A stretch of DNA of 7,800 nt from an uncultured Georgenia sp. (GTDB lineage Bacteria > Actinomycetota > Actinomycetes > Actinomycetales > Actinomycetaceae): assembly GCF_937958535.1 (NCBI RefSeq), contig NZ_CALGNQ010000101.1, forward strand, positions 1 to 7,800, read 5' to 3'. The notes under the pieces were generated by a model. It saw only the letters and a program-made list of their open reading frames with translations, was not told where the DNA came from and did no database searches. Position 1 is the stretch's first letter; every line of letters starts with the position of its first letter. The translations under genes were made by a program, and so were the position numbers. This document shows, piece by piece, positions 6,986-7,800 of the stretch.

Positions 6986-7028
6986 GGCATGGGGGATCGG
7001 GAGCCGCGGTGGCGTCCCGGCGAGGTGG

Positions 7029-7034
7029 ACGTTA
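7029..7034 (-). promoter_or_regulatory. Candidate -10 element (TAACGT) of the glnA1 promoter
   Basis: Minus-strand TAACGT fits TANNNT and lies 10 nt downstream of the last GlnR half-site, with about 56 nt to the glnA1 ATG. No -35-like hexamer is present at the proper distance; that region is inside the GlnR box, as expected of an activator-dependent promoter. The transcription start would fall near 7022. This is inferred from spacing only. Confidence 0.45.
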
Positions 7035-7044
7035 GTTGTCCGGC

Positions 7045-7082
7045 GTTTCGGTCCGGTCACCCGAATGTGTCGGGAATGTTAC
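7045..7082 (-). promoter_or_regulatory. GlnR operator (four half-sites) upstream of glnA1
   Basis: On the minus strand the sequence is GTAAC-n6-GACAC-n6-GTGAC-n6-GAAAC, with half-sites at 7082-7078, 7071-7067, 7060-7056 and 7049-7045 and spacers of exactly 6 nt. This matches the known actinobacterial GlnR pattern gTnAC-n6-GaAAC, given twice, with a single deviation (GACAC for GAAAC). GlnR is the OmpR-type global nitrogen regulator that activates glnA under nitrogen limitation. The box begins 8 bp after the RDD stop and is centred about 42 nt before the inferred start of transcription. No AmtR-like site was seen. Confidence 0.88.
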
Positions 7083-7090
7083 GGCCGACC

Positions 7091-7444
7091 TCAGCGGCGG
7101 ACGATCCGCGTTCCCGCCCACACGTCGTGCAGGCCGCGGCCGTCCAGCCCCCACACCACGGCGGGGATGACGAAGCACAGCGCGACGGTACGGATGAGCA
7201 CCTGCAACGGGCGGGCCGCCCCGCCGTCGACGGCCCGTACCTGGAGCCCGAGGAACGTGTGCCCGATGGTGGCGCCGCGGGTGGCGAGGAGCACCCAGGT
7301 CATGACGGCGAAGACGGCGATGGTCGCCAGCGGGTCGTAGTCGAGGAAACCCGCGGAGATCGCCGACGCGAGCGCCCAGTCGATGACCAGTGCGACGATG
7401 CGGCGACCGAGAGATGCCTTGGTGGCAGTCGCGTCGGGAGGCAC
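7091..7444 (-). CDS. Small RDD family membrane protein
   Basis: A 117-residue protein with about three hydrophobic segments (residues ~16-33, 38-56 and 81-101), fitting the RDD family of small bacterial membrane proteins, whose function is mostly unknown (transport has been suggested for some). Hallmarks are GRRIVALVIDW (13-23) with R14/R15 and D22, the loop GATIGHTFLGLQVRAVDG (57-74), R85, and the C-terminal LHDVWAGTRIV with D107. The start is GTG at 7444; there is no Shine-Dalgarno, but TAGACT is placed 6 nt before it, suggesting a leaderless mRNA. An RDD gene beside glnA is, to my knowledge, a common actinobacterial arrangement. The gene runs toward glnA1, but the 118-bp gap with a GlnR box suggests glnA1 has its own promoter. 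Confidence 0.88.
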   Translation of the reverse strand: MPPDATATKASLGRRIVALVIDWALASAISAGFLDYDPLATIAVFAVMTWVLLATRGATIGHTFLGLQVRAVDGGAARPLQVLIRTVALCFVIPAVVWGLDGRGLHDVWAGTRIVRR

Positions 7445-7450
7445 CCCGCG

Positions 7451-7456
7451 AGTCTA
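7451..7456 (-). promoter_or_regulatory. Candidate -10 element (TAGACT) of the RDD gene
   Basis: Minus-strand TAGACT fits the TANNNT consensus and ends 6 nt before the GTG at 7444, the arrangement of leaderless actinobacterial genes. A weak GACAGG at 7475-7480 could serve as -35 with an 18-nt spacer, but the match is poor. Confidence 0.45.
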
Positions 7457-7563
7457 TCGCCCGGGATGCGGTCCCCTGTCGGCACCCATCCGGGTGCGCC
7501 CGGTCCGCTCATGCCCGTGCACCCCACGACGAAGGCGCGTGAGAAGGGGACGCAGAAGCGGGG

Positions 7564-7628
7564 AGCGGTGTTGTGGTCGGGAAGGGTCAGGGTGATCCAG
7601 GTGGTGGTTCAGCCTGACTCTTCGCGAC
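7564..7628 (+). repeat. 65-nt direct repeat, copy 1
   Basis: This block, starting AGCGGTGTTGTGGTCGGGA and ending CTGACTCTTCGCGAC, recurs at 7736-7800 with one mismatch (G7573 versus C7745). It contains GTCAGG (7586-7591) and its complement CCTGAC (7613-7618), which could pair around a 21-nt loop. I do not recognise the repeat family. Confidence 0.92.
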
Positions 7629-7667
7629 ACACGTATGTCTGGCCGGCCCTCGGAGGTGGCTGCGCCG

Positions 7668-7694
7668 GCCGCGGCGGCGTCATGGCGCCGCGGC
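7668..7694. other. Perfect 9-bp GC hairpin between the repeat copies
   Basis: GCCGCGGCG (7668-7676) and CGCCGCGGC (7686-7694) are exact complements around the 9-nt loop GCGTCATGG. No T-run follows on either strand. It could be a T-less terminator for a gene entering from the right on the minus strand, or part of the repeat element. Confidence 0.6.
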
Positions 7695-7714
7695 GGACGC
7701 GGTCGGGAGGGGGA

Positions 7715-7733
7715 AGCGGTGTTGTGGTCGGGA
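7715..7733 (+). repeat. 19-nt partial repeat copy
   Basis: AGCGGTGTTGTGGTCGGGA is identical to the first 19 bases of copy 1 and lies 21 nt before the matching start of copy 2, so the 5' part of the repeat is tandemly doubled here. Confidence 0.9.
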
Positions 7734-7735
7734 GA

Positions 7736-7800
7736 AGCGGTGTTCTGGTCGGGAAGGGTCAGGGTGATCCAGGTGGTGGTTCAGCCTGACTCTTCGCGAC
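7736..7800 (+). repeat. 65-nt direct repeat, copy 2 (cut by window end)
   Basis: It matches copy 1 at 64 of 65 positions, offset by 172 nt. It ends with the window, so the real repeat may be longer, and further copies may follow outside. Confidence 0.92.

Larger units (their letters stand above)
7445..7800. other. Gene-free, repeat-bearing end of the window
   Basis: I find no convincing gene in these 356 bases on either strand. Open frames exist, but they show no family motifs, and the repeat copies fall in different frames (172 is not a multiple of 3). The stretch holds the RDD promoter candidate, a 6-bp hairpin GCACCC-ATCC-GGGTGC (7482-7497), recurring GAAG-plus-G/C motifs at 7531-7561, two 65-nt direct repeats, a third 19-nt partial copy and a 9-bp hairpin. 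The plus strand of the repeats is rich in G and T. The next gene to the right lies outside the window. Confidence 0.7.

Noticed and set aside
6973..6990. ATG at 6990 as glnA1 start
   Set aside because: The Shine-Dalgarno AGAGGAG lies downstream of it and serves the ATG at 6972, which gives the standard MFSNAEE N-terminus.
5575..7035. Long plus-strand open frame opposite glnA1
   Set aside because: It is the antisense of a highly conserved gene, with a Val/Gly/Arg-rich product and no recognisable domain.
7446..7789. Small coding region over the terminal repeats
   Set aside because: The two repeat copies fall in different frames, there are no motifs, and no start has initiation signals.
7564..7800. 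CRISPR array
   Set aside because: Repeats are 65 nt with 172-nt spacing, only two copies, with the spacer itself holding a partial repeat; no cas genes are present.

Overview
The window is a chromosomal segment of a very GC-rich Gram-positive bacterium, almost certainly an actinomycete. Codon third positions are overwhelmingly G or C, GTG starts are used, two glutamine synthetase paralogues flank a two-domain glnE, and a GlnR-type operator is present. A Micrococcales-like (Intrasporangiaceae/Ornithinimicrobiaceae-type) genome would fit, but the genus cannot be fixed from the sequence alone.

Layout, left to right: the C-terminal half of glnA2 (+, 1-683), a type I-alpha glutamine synthetase; glnE (+, 689-3733), the bifunctional adenylyltransferase/adenylyl-removing enzyme that controls glutamine synthetase; a small DUF1801 protein (-, 3741-4181); a divergent gap holding a strongly GC-rich imperfect tandem repeat (4210-4345); a histidine phosphatase (+, 4346-5026) and a YfcE-type metallophosphoesterase (+, 5047-5547), apparently one operon; glnA1 (-, 5548-6972), the main type I-beta glutamine synthetase; a 118-bp gap with a textbook GlnR box (7045-7082); a small RDD membrane protein (-, 7091-7444); and a 356-bp gene-free end (7445-7800) carrying a 65-nt direct repeat at 172-nt spacing, shorter internal repeats and a perfect GC hairpin.

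The main biology is nitrogen assimilation. GlnR would switch glnA1 transcription at the four-half-site operator, while GlnE would adjust GlnA1 activity by adenylylating Tyr402, whose motif is intact. GlnA2 has Trp at the equivalent position and so should escape this control. glnA2 and glnE are almost fused (5 nt between stop and start), and a palindrome spans that junction, suggesting coupled translation or attenuation. The two phosphatase genes and the DUF1801 gene between the glutamine genes have no recognisable nitrogen role from sequence.

The core genes are conventional. The parts not explained by known families are the repeats at 4210-4345 and 7564-7800, the palindrome at the glnA2-glnE junction, and the two genes whose -10-like element lies exactly 6 nt before the start codon (probable leaderless transcripts).
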